64,000 bases of DNA from Kitasatospora sp. GP82 (GTDB lineage Bacteria; Actinomycetota; Actinomycetes; Streptomycetales; Streptomycetaceae): the NCBI RefSeq assembly GCF_029892105.1, contig NZ_JARZAJ010000010.1:1-64000 (forward strand), given 5' to 3'. This document shows positions 1-7,108 of this stretch, in pieces (positions within the stretch are counted from its first letter, which is position 1; every line of letters starts with the position of its first letter). The position numbers and the translations under genes are program-made. Under the pieces are notes generated by a model. The model was not told the DNA's origin and searched no databases. It worked only from the letters and a program-made list of their open reading frames with translations.

Positions 1-23
1 GGGCAGTGGTCGGCAGATCAAAC

Positions 24-420
24 TCAAGGCATAAGCGCCAGTCGTACCTCGGGCCAGACCACCGCCCGGGGCGGCACCCGACCATCCTCACAGTCATACC
101 TGGTCGTGACGGCGCGGAAGTTCTTCAGATGGTTGATCGCCCGCTCGACGGTGTTGCGCTTCTTGTAGCGTTCCTTGTCGAAGCCGGGCCGTCGACCGCT
201 GGCACTTCCCCGCCGGATCCGGTTCGCCGCCTGGTCTGCCTCCTCCGGAATCACGTGCCGGATACCGCGTTTGCGCAGGTAGGCGCGAGTACGGCGATTA
301 CTGTACCCCTTGTCCGCGCTGACGCTGTCCGGCTTCGTACGAGCCGACCGGCCACCGGCCGGGGGACCCGGATCCGATCCATGACCGGCTCGAACGTGCG
401 GGCGCGCGCGGCCCGCACGC
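24..420 (-). pseudogene. IS5-family transposase relic
   Basis: The minus strand encodes the C-terminal half of an IS5-type DDE transposase. An open frame reads DSVSADKGYSNRRTRAYLRK, which holds the second catalytic Asp region, and continues through a GFDKERYKKRNTVERAINHLK segment typical of the last catalytic Glu region. The preceding part (FEPVMDRIRVPRP) lies in a different frame, so at least one frameshift separates the halves. The extreme C-terminus is also atypical and no N-terminal portion is recognisable. It is best read as a dead insertion-sequence remnant at the edge of the accessory block. Terminal inverted repeats were not found. Confidence 0.7.
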
Positions 421-609
421 CGGGCCGTTTTCGACGCACTCCACTACCGGGACCGTGTCTCGCCGGACTGCTGAACCGGCCTGTCCACCACCGCTGTTCA
501 CTGGACTGGCCATGTCCGCAATGAACTGCGGCACAGCCGATGGCCGAGAGACCAGCTCCCTGCATCCCGAGGCGGCAGCCTTGTGCGAGGGCGGAGAAGC
601 CGGGCTCAG

Positions 610-945
610 CTATCGGGCGCTCACCTCGCTGGCCACGATGATCCGGCCGCCGGCCCTCCTCACGGACCGGCTGACGCGGGCCTTCTCATCGGGCAGAACG
701 GAAAGCATCTCGCCGGTGGGGACGATGATGGTGTCGGCGTCGCCGTCGAGGAGCATCTGAAGCGCGTAGGTGAGTCCTCGGCGCTGGTCGGGTTCGGTGG
801 CGCCCTCGTCGTCGTGGATCACGCCCACGAGGTGCAGGCCCGACTCGCGGGCGATCCGCTCGCACATCGCCTGCCGGGTGACCACGGGCTCGTCCTTGGC
901 GGTGCACAGGTAGACGACGGCGGTGGGCTTCGCGGGCTTGGTCAT
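610..945 (-). CDS. Resolvase-like small protein without catalytic serine
   Basis: This 111-residue protein starts at an ATG preceded by GGGACGAAGAG. It resembles the N-terminal catalytic fold of serine recombinases: a beta strand (AVVYLCTAKDE), a helix (RQAMCERIARESG), a second strand (LVGVIHDDEG), an RRGLTYALQMLL helix and a DTIIVP strand. The nucleophilic Ser and most active-site Arg residues of true resolvases are absent, and there is no DNA-binding tail. Catalysis is therefore unlikely and a regulatory or structural role is more plausible, though that is inference. It lies 180 bp downstream of an XRE regulator on the same strand and is probably co-transcribed with it. I do not know a named function. 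Confidence 0.6.
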   Translation of the reverse strand: MTKPAKPTAVVYLCTAKDEPVVTRQAMCERIARESGLHLVGVIHDDEGATEPDQRRGLTYALQMLLDGDADTIIVPTGEMLSVLPDEKARVSRSVRRAGGRIIVASEVSAR

Positions 946-1124
946 CTCTTCGTCCCATCTCAGTTCGGCGCGGCGCGGGACCGTTGGTGACGCTGCGTCG
1001 GTCCATGCCGTTCGTGCGGTTACTGAGATCGTCGGGCGTCGGCATCCGGTAGCCCAGGAACATGCGGGGTCAGTTCGCCTGCCCCCCGATGTGGATCTGA
1101 TACGTAGTGTCTCTGCCGGCCTGG

Positions 1125-2351
1125 TCAGAGTTCGACAGCGAGGAAGTCCGCGAGTTCGACGAGCTGTGGGGACAGACCGCGCTTGCGTCGGGTGACGAGG
1201 GTGGTGGCGATGTCCCGGGCGTATCGCTGGTAGCGCAGCCACTCGGGGGCGGCCTGCTTGATGCCCATCAGGATCTCGGTGGCCGGCGCGTAGTCGCGCT
1301 GCTCGGTGTGGGCGGCGGCGAGGTCGAGCAGATGGCGGTTGCGATTGTTGGAGGTCGAGCGCGTAGGGGCGGTGACCTGCCCGGAGAGCTGGAGGGCCTT
1401 GCCGTACTCGCGCAGGACCATGGCGTTCTCGACCTCCTTCATGGCCACCGTGTTGGGGCCGAAGGTCGTCCAGTACTCGTGGTAGTCGATCACGTCCCGG
1501 CCGACCAGGACGGCGGCGGCCTTGGCCTGCCGGATCATCTCGTCCGCCTCCGGGGTCCGGTTGTTGCGCACGGCCGCAGCCGATCCTCGCAGCAGCAGCC
1601 AGCCCCACGTTCCGAGGTGGCTGGCGGTGGAGTGCCGGAAGGACGGCTCGATGGCGTCCGCCGTGGCGACGGCCACGTCTTCGGCCTCGTCGAAGCGGCG
1701 CTGCCGCAGTAGAAGCCAGCACAGCGAGACCACCGCGGACGCCCCGAGGACCTGGTTCCCGCTCCGTTCGGCCAGGTCGATGGCCCGGCTCAGCGCCTGG
1801 TAGGCGAGATCGTCATGACGCAAGTGGATCAGCGTGGAGCCCGCCAACTGGTACGCCTGCGCCTGCACCTCCAGCGCCGCCAACCGCGCTTCCCCTTCTG
1901 CCAGTTCGGCGACCTGAGCGGCCTCGGTCAGCACACTCGGCAGTGCCCCCAGCGTGGCCGCGTAATCGTCACCCTGGTAGAGGCGGTTTCCCTCACGCAC
2001 CGACACGCGGACCCCGGTGATGGTCGGGGCATCGTGAGCGTCATCAGCGTGGGCCACCCGGCCCAGACCCCTCGCGGGTGTGATCACCCGACGGATCACC
2101 AGAATCCCAGCCGGATCGACCTCCGGGGCAACCGGGGCCTCGATCGGACCGGTCTGCATCAGATCCGTCGTCTTCACACCCAACGCCTGGGCGAGCTGGC
2201 ACAACGTGCCCATGCGGGCGCTCTCGCGGTCGTTGCGCTCCAGCTTCCGGATGGTCGCCACCGACACCCCGGACGCCTCGGCCAGCTGCTCCTGCGTCAT
2301 GCCCCGGCGTCGGCGCAACCGCCCGATCCGGTCCCCGATGCTCTCCGCCAT
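1125..2351 (-). CDS. XRE-family regulator with TPR-like C-terminal domain
   Basis: The protein has about 408 residues starting at MAESIGDRIG; an upstream in-frame Met would add 18 residues. Residues 5-65 form a Cro/CI helix-turn-helix (GMTQEQLAEASGVSVATIRK). The rest is alpha-helical with tetratricopeptide-like pairs, as in large actinomycete XRE regulators that sense a ligand or partner through the C-terminal superhelix. It is paralogous to the gene at 7109-8356: both end in a PEWLR...RRKR-like segment. The gene sits next to a relic integrase end (2434-2542), so it may be the left part of a collapsed AICE. The start was chosen because the helix-turn-helix follows immediately and the upstream residues look non-coding. 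Confidence 0.85.
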   Translation of the reverse strand: MAESIGDRIGRLRRRRGMTQEQLAEASGVSVATIRKLERNDRESARMGTLCQLAQALGVKTTDLMQTGPIEAPVAPEVDPAGILVIRRVITPARGLGRVAHADDAHDAPTITGVRVSVREGNRLYQGDDYAATLGALPSVLTEAAQVAELAEGEARLAALEVQAQAYQLAGSTLIHLRHDDLAYQALSRAIDLAERSGNQVLGASAVVSLCWLLLRQRRFDEAEDVAVATADAIEPSFRHSTASHLGTWGWLLLRGSAAAVRNNRTPEADEMIRQAKAAAVLVGRDVIDYHEYWTTFGPNTVAMKEVENAMVLREYGKALQLSGQVTAPTRSTSNNRNRHLLDLAAAHTEQRDYAPATEILMGIKQAAPEWLRYQRYARDIATTLVTRRKRGLSPQLVELADFLAVEL

Positions 2352-2433
2352 GGCCACCCCCGCACCTGCGACTTCGTTCCTCGCCAACGGTACGCCGCCC
2401 GCCAAGACCCCGGTGTGAACAGCGAGCGACCGT

Positions 2434-2542
2434 AACCGACAGGGTGAGCCTGCTCGCTGGGCTCAGCCGGGCTTCCGGGCGGTGCTCGCCCGGACCCGCC
2501 GACGGGGACGGTCCGCCACTATGTGCAGCACCCGTCCGCTGA
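2434..2542 (+). pseudogene. 3' end of a second AICE integrase
   Basis: An open frame on the plus strand ends in PPLCAAPVR followed by TGA at 2540-2542. The C-terminus of the AICE integrase resuming at 20455 ends in PPLCAAPVC and TGA. At DNA level TGTGCAGCACCCGTC is identical at 2522-2536 and near 20563-20577. The preceding residues (SLLAGLSRASGRC) are only loosely similar. No catalytic part of the gene is present. The block therefore looks like the very end of another AICE integrase, whose body was lost and whose downstream flank was displaced by the IS110 element. Confidence 0.6.
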
Positions 2543-4105
2543 TGCGATGAAGGGGCAGGGCCTCCGCTCCTCGTGGGCGCTCCCGGCGTCAGCCGACACT
2601 GGGCTTGTCCATGCAACCTGCACAACGATGGAGGCCCCTGTGCGTGCAGAGTACGCCGGGCGGCAGTACGTCGGTATCGACCTGCACCGCCGCCGCTCGG
2701 TAATCGTGAGGCAGACTGATCAAGGCGAACTACTGGAGACCGTCCGGATCGACAACGACCCCGTGGCGCTGGCCCTTCAGATCGCCAAGGCGGGTCCCGA
2801 CCTGGACGTGGTACTGGAGGCAACCTACGGCTGGTACTGGGCTGCCGATGTGCTCCAGGCCGCCGGCGCGACCGTCCACCTCGCGCATCCGCTCGGCATC
2901 AAGGACTTCGCCTACCGCCGGGTGAAGAACGATGTGCGCGACGCAGGGGATCTTGCCGACCTGCTGCGGATAGGCCGGCTCCCCGAGGCCTATCTCGCCC
3001 CGCCCGCCGTACGTGAGCTGCGCGAGCTGGTCCGGCACCGGGCCAAGTGCGTCGCCCTGCGATCCGGCATGAAGGCCGAGATCCATGCCATCCTCGCCAA
3101 GCAAGGCATCACCCTGCCGGTCAGCGACATCTTCGGCGTCCGCGGTCGGGACCTCCTCGCCGTGGCGCCACTGGACCCTCCCTTCCGGGCCCGGGCCAAC
3201 GCCACACTCCGACTCATCGACGCCCACGACTTCGAGATCGACTTGGCCGACGGCTGGCCGCGAGGCCGCCTCGCCAACCACGCCGGCTACCACGCCCTGC
3301 AGACCCTGCCCGGTGTCGGCCCCACCCTGGCCGCTGTTTTCACGGCCGAGATCGGCGAGGTCAACCGCTTCTCCGACGCCGCTCACCTGTGTTCCTGGGC
3401 CGGTATGACAGCACGTCACCGCGAATCCGACGCCAAGATCCACCGAGGACGCATCACCAAGCAAGGCTCCACACTCGTGCGCTGGGCCGCGATCGAGGCT
3501 GTCCAGAGGATTCCGTCCGGCAGCTGGCTCACCACCACCCGGGCCACCATCACCGAACGCCGCGGCCGCAACATCGCCACCGTCGCGGTGGCCCGCAGGC
3601 CCCTGACCCTGGTCTACTACGGCCCGCGCGACGGCGAGATCCGCGCCCTACGTCGAAACAAGGCCACAGCATGACCAGGCACCCTGCCATGTCCGGGCGC
3701 GAGGTCGCGCAACGTCTGACCCCCGCCTCAAGGCGGCGAGGTCGCCCCGCTGATTGACCCCGCCCGGCCGCACGCCGAACCGCTCCATGCCCCACCCCCC
3801 GGGGCGAAGGGATGACCGGCAGCCACGCCCACGGCCTGCCCACCCCGGCACCGCCCGGACCCTGGAGACGACACCAAACACCCCACCACAAGCCCACCAG
3901 GAACTCCGCACAACCACACCAGCACTTCCGGCACCAACATCGTCGCGAGCACAGCGGCCCGGCCCCAAGGCCGTTCGTCCTCGGCTTCGCCTGCGGGCGC
4001 TCCGCCTCGACCCATAGGACGCCGTGTTCACACATGCCCAAAACCAGCCGGAAGCCGCCGCCAAGCGGCCCGCGGTGGACTTGACCAGCCCCGCCCCTTC
4101 AGGGA
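2543..4105 (+). mobile_element. IS110-family insertion sequence
   Basis: The boundaries are inferred from the interrupted flank. In the intact AICE the integrase stop TGA is followed within a few bases by TGCCGTCA repeats (20581-20607). Here the relic integrase stop is at 2540-2542 and the matching TGACCTTGCCGTCA context reappears at about 4105. The intervening 1.56 kb, with one transposase gene, is the right size for IS110/IS1111 elements. About 430 bp of non-coding sequence follow the transposase and about 100 bp precede it. The long right-hand non-coding end is the IS1111-like arrangement, where a bridge (seeker) RNA may be encoded. I did not identify subterminal inverted repeats. Confidence 0.6.
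2640..3674 (+). CDS. IS110-family transposase (DEDD)
   Basis: This 344-residue transposase starts at GTG 2640 with GGAGG five bases upstream; ATG 2628 is an alternative. The N-terminal RuvC-like DEDD domain shows YVGIDLHRR (first Asp), VVLEATYGWYW (Glu) and KNDVRDAGDLADLL (Asp pair). The C-terminal transposase_20 domain is marked by LQTLPGVGPTLAAVFTAEIG and the WAGMTARHRESD segment, which includes the conserved serine region. The gene looks full length and unbroken, so the element may still be active. IS110 transposases are guided by a structured bridge RNA from the element ends and make no obvious terminal inverted repeats or target duplications. Confidence 0.92.
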   Translation: MRAEYAGRQYVGIDLHRRRSVIVRQTDQGELLETVRIDNDPVALALQIAKAGPDLDVVLEATYGWYWAADVLQAAGATVHLAHPLGIKDFAYRRVKNDVRDAGDLADLLRIGRLPEAYLAPPAVRELRELVRHRAKCVALRSGMKAEIHAILAKQGITLPVSDIFGVRGRDLLAVAPLDPPFRARANATLRLIDAHDFEIDLADGWPRGRLANHAGYHALQTLPGVGPTLAAVFTAEIGEVNRFSDAAHLCSWAGMTARHRESDAKIHRGRITKQGSTLVRWAAIEAVQRIPSGSWLTTTRATITERRGRNIATVAVARRPLTLVYYGPRDGEIRALRRNKATA

Positions 4106-4111
4106 TGACCT

Positions 4112-4132
4112 TGCCGTCAACTACTGCCGTCA
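4112..4132 (+). repeat. TGCCGTCA direct-repeat pair (AICE arm-type sites)
   Basis: Two copies of TGCCGTCA lie at 4112-4119 and 4125-4132, with 13-bp periodicity. The same pair, TGCCGTCAACTAC then TGCCGTCA, occurs directly after the AICE integrase stop (20587-20607). A near copy is at 6253-6272. Such octamer pairs beside an integrase gene are typical of arm-type integrase binding sites, so I interpret this one as the attachment flank of the collapsed AICE. Confidence 0.6.
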
Positions 4133-4141
4133 AGACCCCAA

Positions 4142-4176
4142 AGAGGCTCCGCCAGGATCTACCTGGCGGAGCCTCT
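4142..4176. terminator. Perfect 14-bp hairpin
   Basis: AGAGGCTCCGCCAG (4142-4155) pairs perfectly with 4163-4176 across a 7-nt loop. It lies between the IS110/AICE relic flank and the 3' end of the first candidate immunity gene. It could terminate transcription from either side. No clear U-tract follows, as is common in actinomycetes. Confidence 0.65.
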
Positions 4177-4294
4177 GACATATTTTCCATTGCCGCTGAC
4201 GGCTATCCGCAGTATGACTGCCAATGCGGATTCCGCACGTCTTCAACAGGCTCCACTCGGCGTCGCGTCAGCCCATGGTCAAGAATCAAGAAAT

Positions 4295-4630
4295 TTATCG
4301 CTCCGGCACTGGAGGAGTCCACGAAATTCCCTCGCGCTTCAGCCGATCAATGATCCATTCTCGCCCCATTGAATCGGCTACCGCCCACGCATGAAGAAAT
4401 GGGCGCTCGCGATAGCTGCGGAGTCGAATCATCCCACGAAGGCCGACGTCCCGAAGAGAAGCATCCGGCATGCTGTGGCAGAGGTCCGCAAGCCATGCGA
4501 TACAAGCCACATAGTCATCATCCGGCCAAAGTTCAATAGGCTTTGCCCGCCGCGCCATCGCCCTAATCTCAAGCATGGCCGTGTTCTTCAAGAACGAGCC
4601 TGCATCCCAGTCATCCAAGTGCCTCACCAC
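4295..4630 (-). CDS. Candidate immunity protein for orphan toxin 1
   Basis: This 111-residue cytosolic protein begins at GTG 4630, with GGAGAAGG and TTGGAG upstream. It is rich in Trp, Arg and Asp (HLDDWDAGSF, ELWPDDDYVACIAWLADL). It has no signal peptide or membrane segment. I do not recognise the family. The assignment rests on position: it lies directly downstream of, and in the same direction as, a Hint-linked toxin tail (4730-5143), the standard order for polymorphic toxin and immunity pairs. Codon use is less GC-biased than the chromosomal genes further right, which fits horizontal exchange of toxin cassettes. Confidence 0.6.
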   Translation of the reverse strand: MVRHLDDWDAGSFLKNTAMLEIRAMARRAKPIELWPDDDYVACIAWLADLCHSMPDASLRDVGLRGMIRLRSYRERPFLHAWAVADSMGREWIIDRLKREGISWTPPVPER

Positions 4631-4729
4631 CTACTCCAACCTTCTCCAGTGAACAGAACTCATAGCAGACGAATGAGGGGGATGCAGGCTGCATCCCCCT
4701 CATTCACTTCACTACAGCTAGCCTAGCGA

Positions 4730-5143
4730 TCACCCAGCGCCTGGCCAGAGGTGGATGTAGATCGGTGTATCAAAAGTGATCCCAGGGTGATTTGGATTTG
4801 CCGCACGATTGAGCAGCTCAGCCATTCTATGATTCCCCTCGATCATGTAGTTGTCTTCCGCATGATACCGCAGGAGAGAGAATTCGCCACCAGTTGGCTG
4901 CGTTGTACTCCTCAGAAGTTGCTCGTCTGACATCGAGCGTGCCATTCCAGCCTTGAGAGGGTCTGATTGCCAGTTCCCACTGGCGTCGACATTGTCGTGC
5001 CCAATTCCACGGAGGTCGCCGACTGTTGCATTTGGCTCATGGGCAGCATCAGCCGCCTTTGACCCACCTCCGAAAATTCGCGAGAAGAACCCACCGCCAC
5101 CGGGGCAGTTATGCACGAGCACCGGCGTGGTCCCCGCCAGCAC
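4730..5143 (-). CDS. Orphan polymorphic-toxin tail 1 (Hint end plus toxin domain)
   Basis: The frame is open from 5194 but has no N-terminal Rhs part. It begins in the last strand of a Hint domain (AYDLTVDQLHTYYVLAG), passes the splice-like VLVHNC junction and continues as a toxin domain of about 120 residues. The only start inside the frame is GTG 5143, without a good ribosome site, so it may be silent until recombined onto the full-length gene at 21186-28550. The toxin domain contains YMIEGNHRMAELL, reminiscent of the GxHR motif of ParB/sulfiredoxin-fold nucleases; that link is tentative. It is paralogous to the tail at 5758-6147, sharing HDNV, DEQLLRS-like and GNHRMAELL motifs. Confidence 0.65.
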   Translation of the reverse strand: MLAGTTPVLVHNCPGGGGFFSRIFGGGSKAADAAHEPNATVGDLRGIGHDNVDASGNWQSDPLKAGMARSMSDEQLLRSTTQPTGGEFSLLRYHAEDNYMIEGNHRMAELLNRAANPNHPGITFDTPIYIHLWPGAG

Positions 5144-5262
5144 ATAGTACGTGTGGAGTTGATCGACGGTGAGGTCGTATGCGTTTGCGTGCCGCTACAG
5201 TATGGCGGTTCTGGACTGACCGTGCAGGCGGAACAGACCTGGGCCGCTCCAAGTCATAGAGC

Positions 5263-5305
5263 GCAGAAGGACCCCACCGGCGCGTACTCGGCGGGGTCCT
5301 TCTGC
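5263..5305. terminator. 13-bp hairpin between toxin cassettes
   Basis: GCAGAAGGACCCC (5263-5275) pairs perfectly with 5293-5305 around a 17-nt loop. It separates orphan cassette 1 from the 3' end of the second cassette's immunity candidate (5349) and would isolate the two units transcriptionally. Confidence 0.7.
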
Positions 5306-5348
5306 TGGGTCATTGGCGCCTAAGAGATTCAGGCCAGAAAAGGTTCCA

Positions 5349-5792
5349 TTACCCCATTTTGGGGTCGCCCCCCAGAGAACCGTCCCACTTTACCACAGGA
5401 TAGCGGGCGGCCAGCTCTCCAACCAATTCGACAACTTCACGAGCCGCGGCAGGTTTCAGCCTAAGAAGCCTCCAACGATTGACATCCAAGGTCATCCAGG
5501 CCGGAGAGCCTTCCCGCAACACTAGGAGGACAATGCAGCGAACGCTATTCGCCTTCAAGCTGTATTTCAGCACAGGCACGAGATAGATCCGGGACACGGC
5601 ATCCCGGTTATCCGCCAGCCACTGAGCATTCCCTTGATGAGCCATCCCGTACTCAGAGGCAATCGCCATCAATTCAGCAGAGCAGCTCGGCGAAACCTTC
5701 CTCACCCTACGTTCGGCAGACCGGGTAAGCGCAGATCGAATCGCTCCGAACACCCGACTAGCCGCCGAATCCACGGATATAGATAGGCTCAT
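5349..5792 (-). CDS. Candidate immunity protein for orphan toxin 2
   Basis: The frame encodes 147 residues from ATG 5792, overlapping the 3' end of the toxin tail by 35 bp. Other starts (GTG near 5774 or 5765) are possible, because no strong ribosome site decides the choice. The sequence is alpha/beta and basic in its first third (SALTRSAERRVRK). A more conserved-looking core has YLVPVLKYSLKANS, CIVLLVLREGSPAW and LDVNRWRLLRLKP, then REVVELVGELAARYPVVKW. There is no signal peptide. The function is inferred only from its position after a toxin tail. I do not recognise the family. Confidence 0.55.
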   Translation of the reverse strand: MSLSISVDSAASRVFGAIRSALTRSAERRVRKVSPSCSAELMAIASEYGMAHQGNAQWLADNRDAVSRIYLVPVLKYSLKANSVRCIVLLVLREGSPAWMTLDVNRWRLLRLKPAAAREVVELVGELAARYPVVKWDGSLGGDPKMG

Positions 5793-6147
5793 TCCAGTCG
5801 ATGCGCCCGTTCTCAGCCCTTTCCAACAGCTCCGCCATGCGGTGATTGCCTTCCAGCATATGGCCATCACTATGGATGGTCATGTAGGTCTTGTACTTGT
5901 CATCCGGATGGAATACAGATCGAAGTAGCTGGTCATCATCTTGACCCTGGAGCATGCCCCTCTTCACGGGGTCATAATTCCACTTTCCATTTTCGCCAAC
6001 ATTGTCATGGGGTATTCCCTTCAAATCGCGAACAGTCGCGTTGGCGGCAGGCGCCGACTCCTCGCCACTTCTCCCAAAAAGCTTCGAGAAGAATCCGCCC
6101 CCACTTGGGCAGTTGTGCACAAGTACGGGCGTAGCGCCCGCCAGCAC
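5758..6147 (-). CDS. Orphan polymorphic-toxin tail 2
   Basis: The frame is open from 6159, where an in-frame TAG precedes HTYYVLAGATPVLVHNC, so only the final strand of the Hint domain remains. The toxin domain that follows shares the layout of tail 1: CPSGGGFFSKLFG linker, DLKGIPHDNV, a DDDQLLRSVF segment and MLEGNHRMAELLERA, ending near EPIYIRGFGG. The GNHR motif again suggests a ParB/Srx-like nuclease fold, unproven. Homology to the main Rhs gene stops just upstream of the HTYYV codons, 94 bp from the repeats taken as the left AICE end. It probably needs recombination onto a full-length Rhs gene to be delivered. Confidence 0.65.
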   Translation of the reverse strand: MLAGATPVLVHNCPSGGGFFSKLFGRSGEESAPAANATVRDLKGIPHDNVGENGKWNYDPVKRGMLQGQDDDQLLRSVFHPDDKYKTYMTIHSDGHMLEGNHRMAELLERAENGRIDWNEPIYIRGFGG

Positions 6148-6252
6148 ATAGTACGTGTGCTACGCGACCCCTCTCCACCTGCTTTTTCGCAGGTCAACGG
6201 CGGTTTGACGGTCCGTCGGTGTCCGTGGTTGTGCGCCGAAGTCCGTGGTTGT

Positions 6253-6272
6253 TGCCGTCGCTACTGCCGTCA
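6253..6272 (+). repeat. TGCCGTC(G/A) pair at the AICE left end
   Basis: TGCCGTCG (6253-6260) and TGCCGTCA (6265-6272) resemble the pair after the integrase gene at 20587-20607, with 12-bp instead of 13-bp spacing. Immediately upstream, GTCCGTGGTTGT is repeated with 20-bp periodicity (6221-6232, 6241-6252). The arrangement suggests integrase arm sites at the opposite attachment end. Confidence 0.55.
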
Positions 6273-6315
6273 GAGGTGTAGACCAGTCGTGCTGTTGTCG
6301 GCCGCGCGCGTGATC

Positions 6316-6567
6316 CTACTGCCACGCTCCGGGCTCGGCGCGGACGACGGTGCGCGTGGTCTGCTCGTACGACTGGTGACCGGTCTGCGCGCAGTGGCCG
6401 GCGATCCAGCGCGTCAGCTCCTCGGGGGTGTGCAGCTCGCCGGATGCGGCAGCACAGTCCTGCTCTTCGCCGGTGACGCAGACCGCCTCGAAGGTCGGCA
6501 GCGCCATGGGGTCGGTCACGGTGGTCACGTGGTACTCGCGGAAGCGGTAGCGGGTGGCCTTGCCCAT
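6316..6567 (-). CDS. Small conserved protein (DUF7848-like)
   Basis: This 83-residue protein is of a type frequent in Streptomyces beside XRE regulators: an N-terminal YRFREYHVTTV strand, a central C..GEEQDC segment, an HTPEELTRWIAGHCAQTGH stretch with His/Cys residues, and the characteristic VVRAEPGAWQ ending. The family (DUF7848, from memory) has no established function. Its ATG overlaps the stop codon of the upstream gene (6567-6974), so the two are translationally coupled. The pair follows the XRE regulator at 7109-8356 as a likely operon. Confidence 0.7.
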   Translation of the reverse strand: MGKATRYRFREYHVTTVTDPMALPTFEAVCVTGEEQDCAAASGELHTPEELTRWIAGHCAQTGHQSYEQTTRTVVRAEPGAWQ

Positions 6568-6974
6568 CAGCCTTCCCCTTGTCCATCAAGGGGGCTGTCG
6601 CTCGCAGGTTCACCCTCCTCGGCCGCCTCCTCCTGCGGCGCTGGGATGCGCTCTCCACGCGACTGGGCGACCCTGAGCGCGTCCGACAGGGCCTCGGTCA
6701 GCCGGCGGGCGAGCCAGCGGTATTCGATCGCCGACTGTGCCTTGGCTCCGGGGGCCAGGACACCTCGGGCGTACTCCAGCAGCTCCTGGCCCATGCCGAG
6801 CTGCACGGTTTCGATGCCGTCGGCGAGCGTCGAGATGTAGCCCTTGCCGTCGGTGCTCAGGTAGCAGGGGCGCCCGTCCTCGGTGGTCCAGGGCAGCAGG
6901 CGGGGTCCCGCCATGCCCGACGCCGCTTCGTGCAACTCCCTGCGGCGCAGACGGTCCGCGTCGCTCCTCGGCAT
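6567..6974 (-). CDS. Hypothetical acidic protein in AICE regulator operon
   Basis: The product has about 135 residues from MPRSDADRLRRR. An upstream Met would add 35 residues that look non-coding. It carries LLPWTTEDGRPCYLSTDGKG and YISTLADGIETVQLGMG, followed by a helical LLEYARGVLA and EYRWLARRLTEALSDALRVA segment and a Glu/Asp-rich tail. There is no signal peptide or membrane span. It lies between an XRE regulator and a DUF7848-like gene, an arrangement repeatedly seen in Streptomyces, and may modulate the regulator. The function is unknown to me. Confidence 0.65.
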   Translation of the reverse strand: MPRSDADRLRRRELHEAASGMAGPRLLPWTTEDGRPCYLSTDGKGYISTLADGIETVQLGMGQELLEYARGVLAPGAKAQSAIEYRWLARRLTEALSDALRVAQSRGERIPAPQEEAAEEGEPASDSPLDGQGEG

Positions 6975-7108
6975 GCCCACAGTGGATCCCCGGCCTCGGT
7001 CGCTGGAACAGGACACGGCGACCGTAGCGATCTGACTACACGCCAATCCACGGACCCAGCAGGGCAGATTGCAACGCACGGTCTGCGAACTGCCACGCTA
7101 CGTAGCAG

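Noticed and set aside
3754..4084. Short Pro/Arg-rich frames between the IS110 transposase and the first immunity gene
   Set aside because: Their composition is that of non-coding GC-rich DNA, and the interval is explained as the element's right end plus AICE flank.
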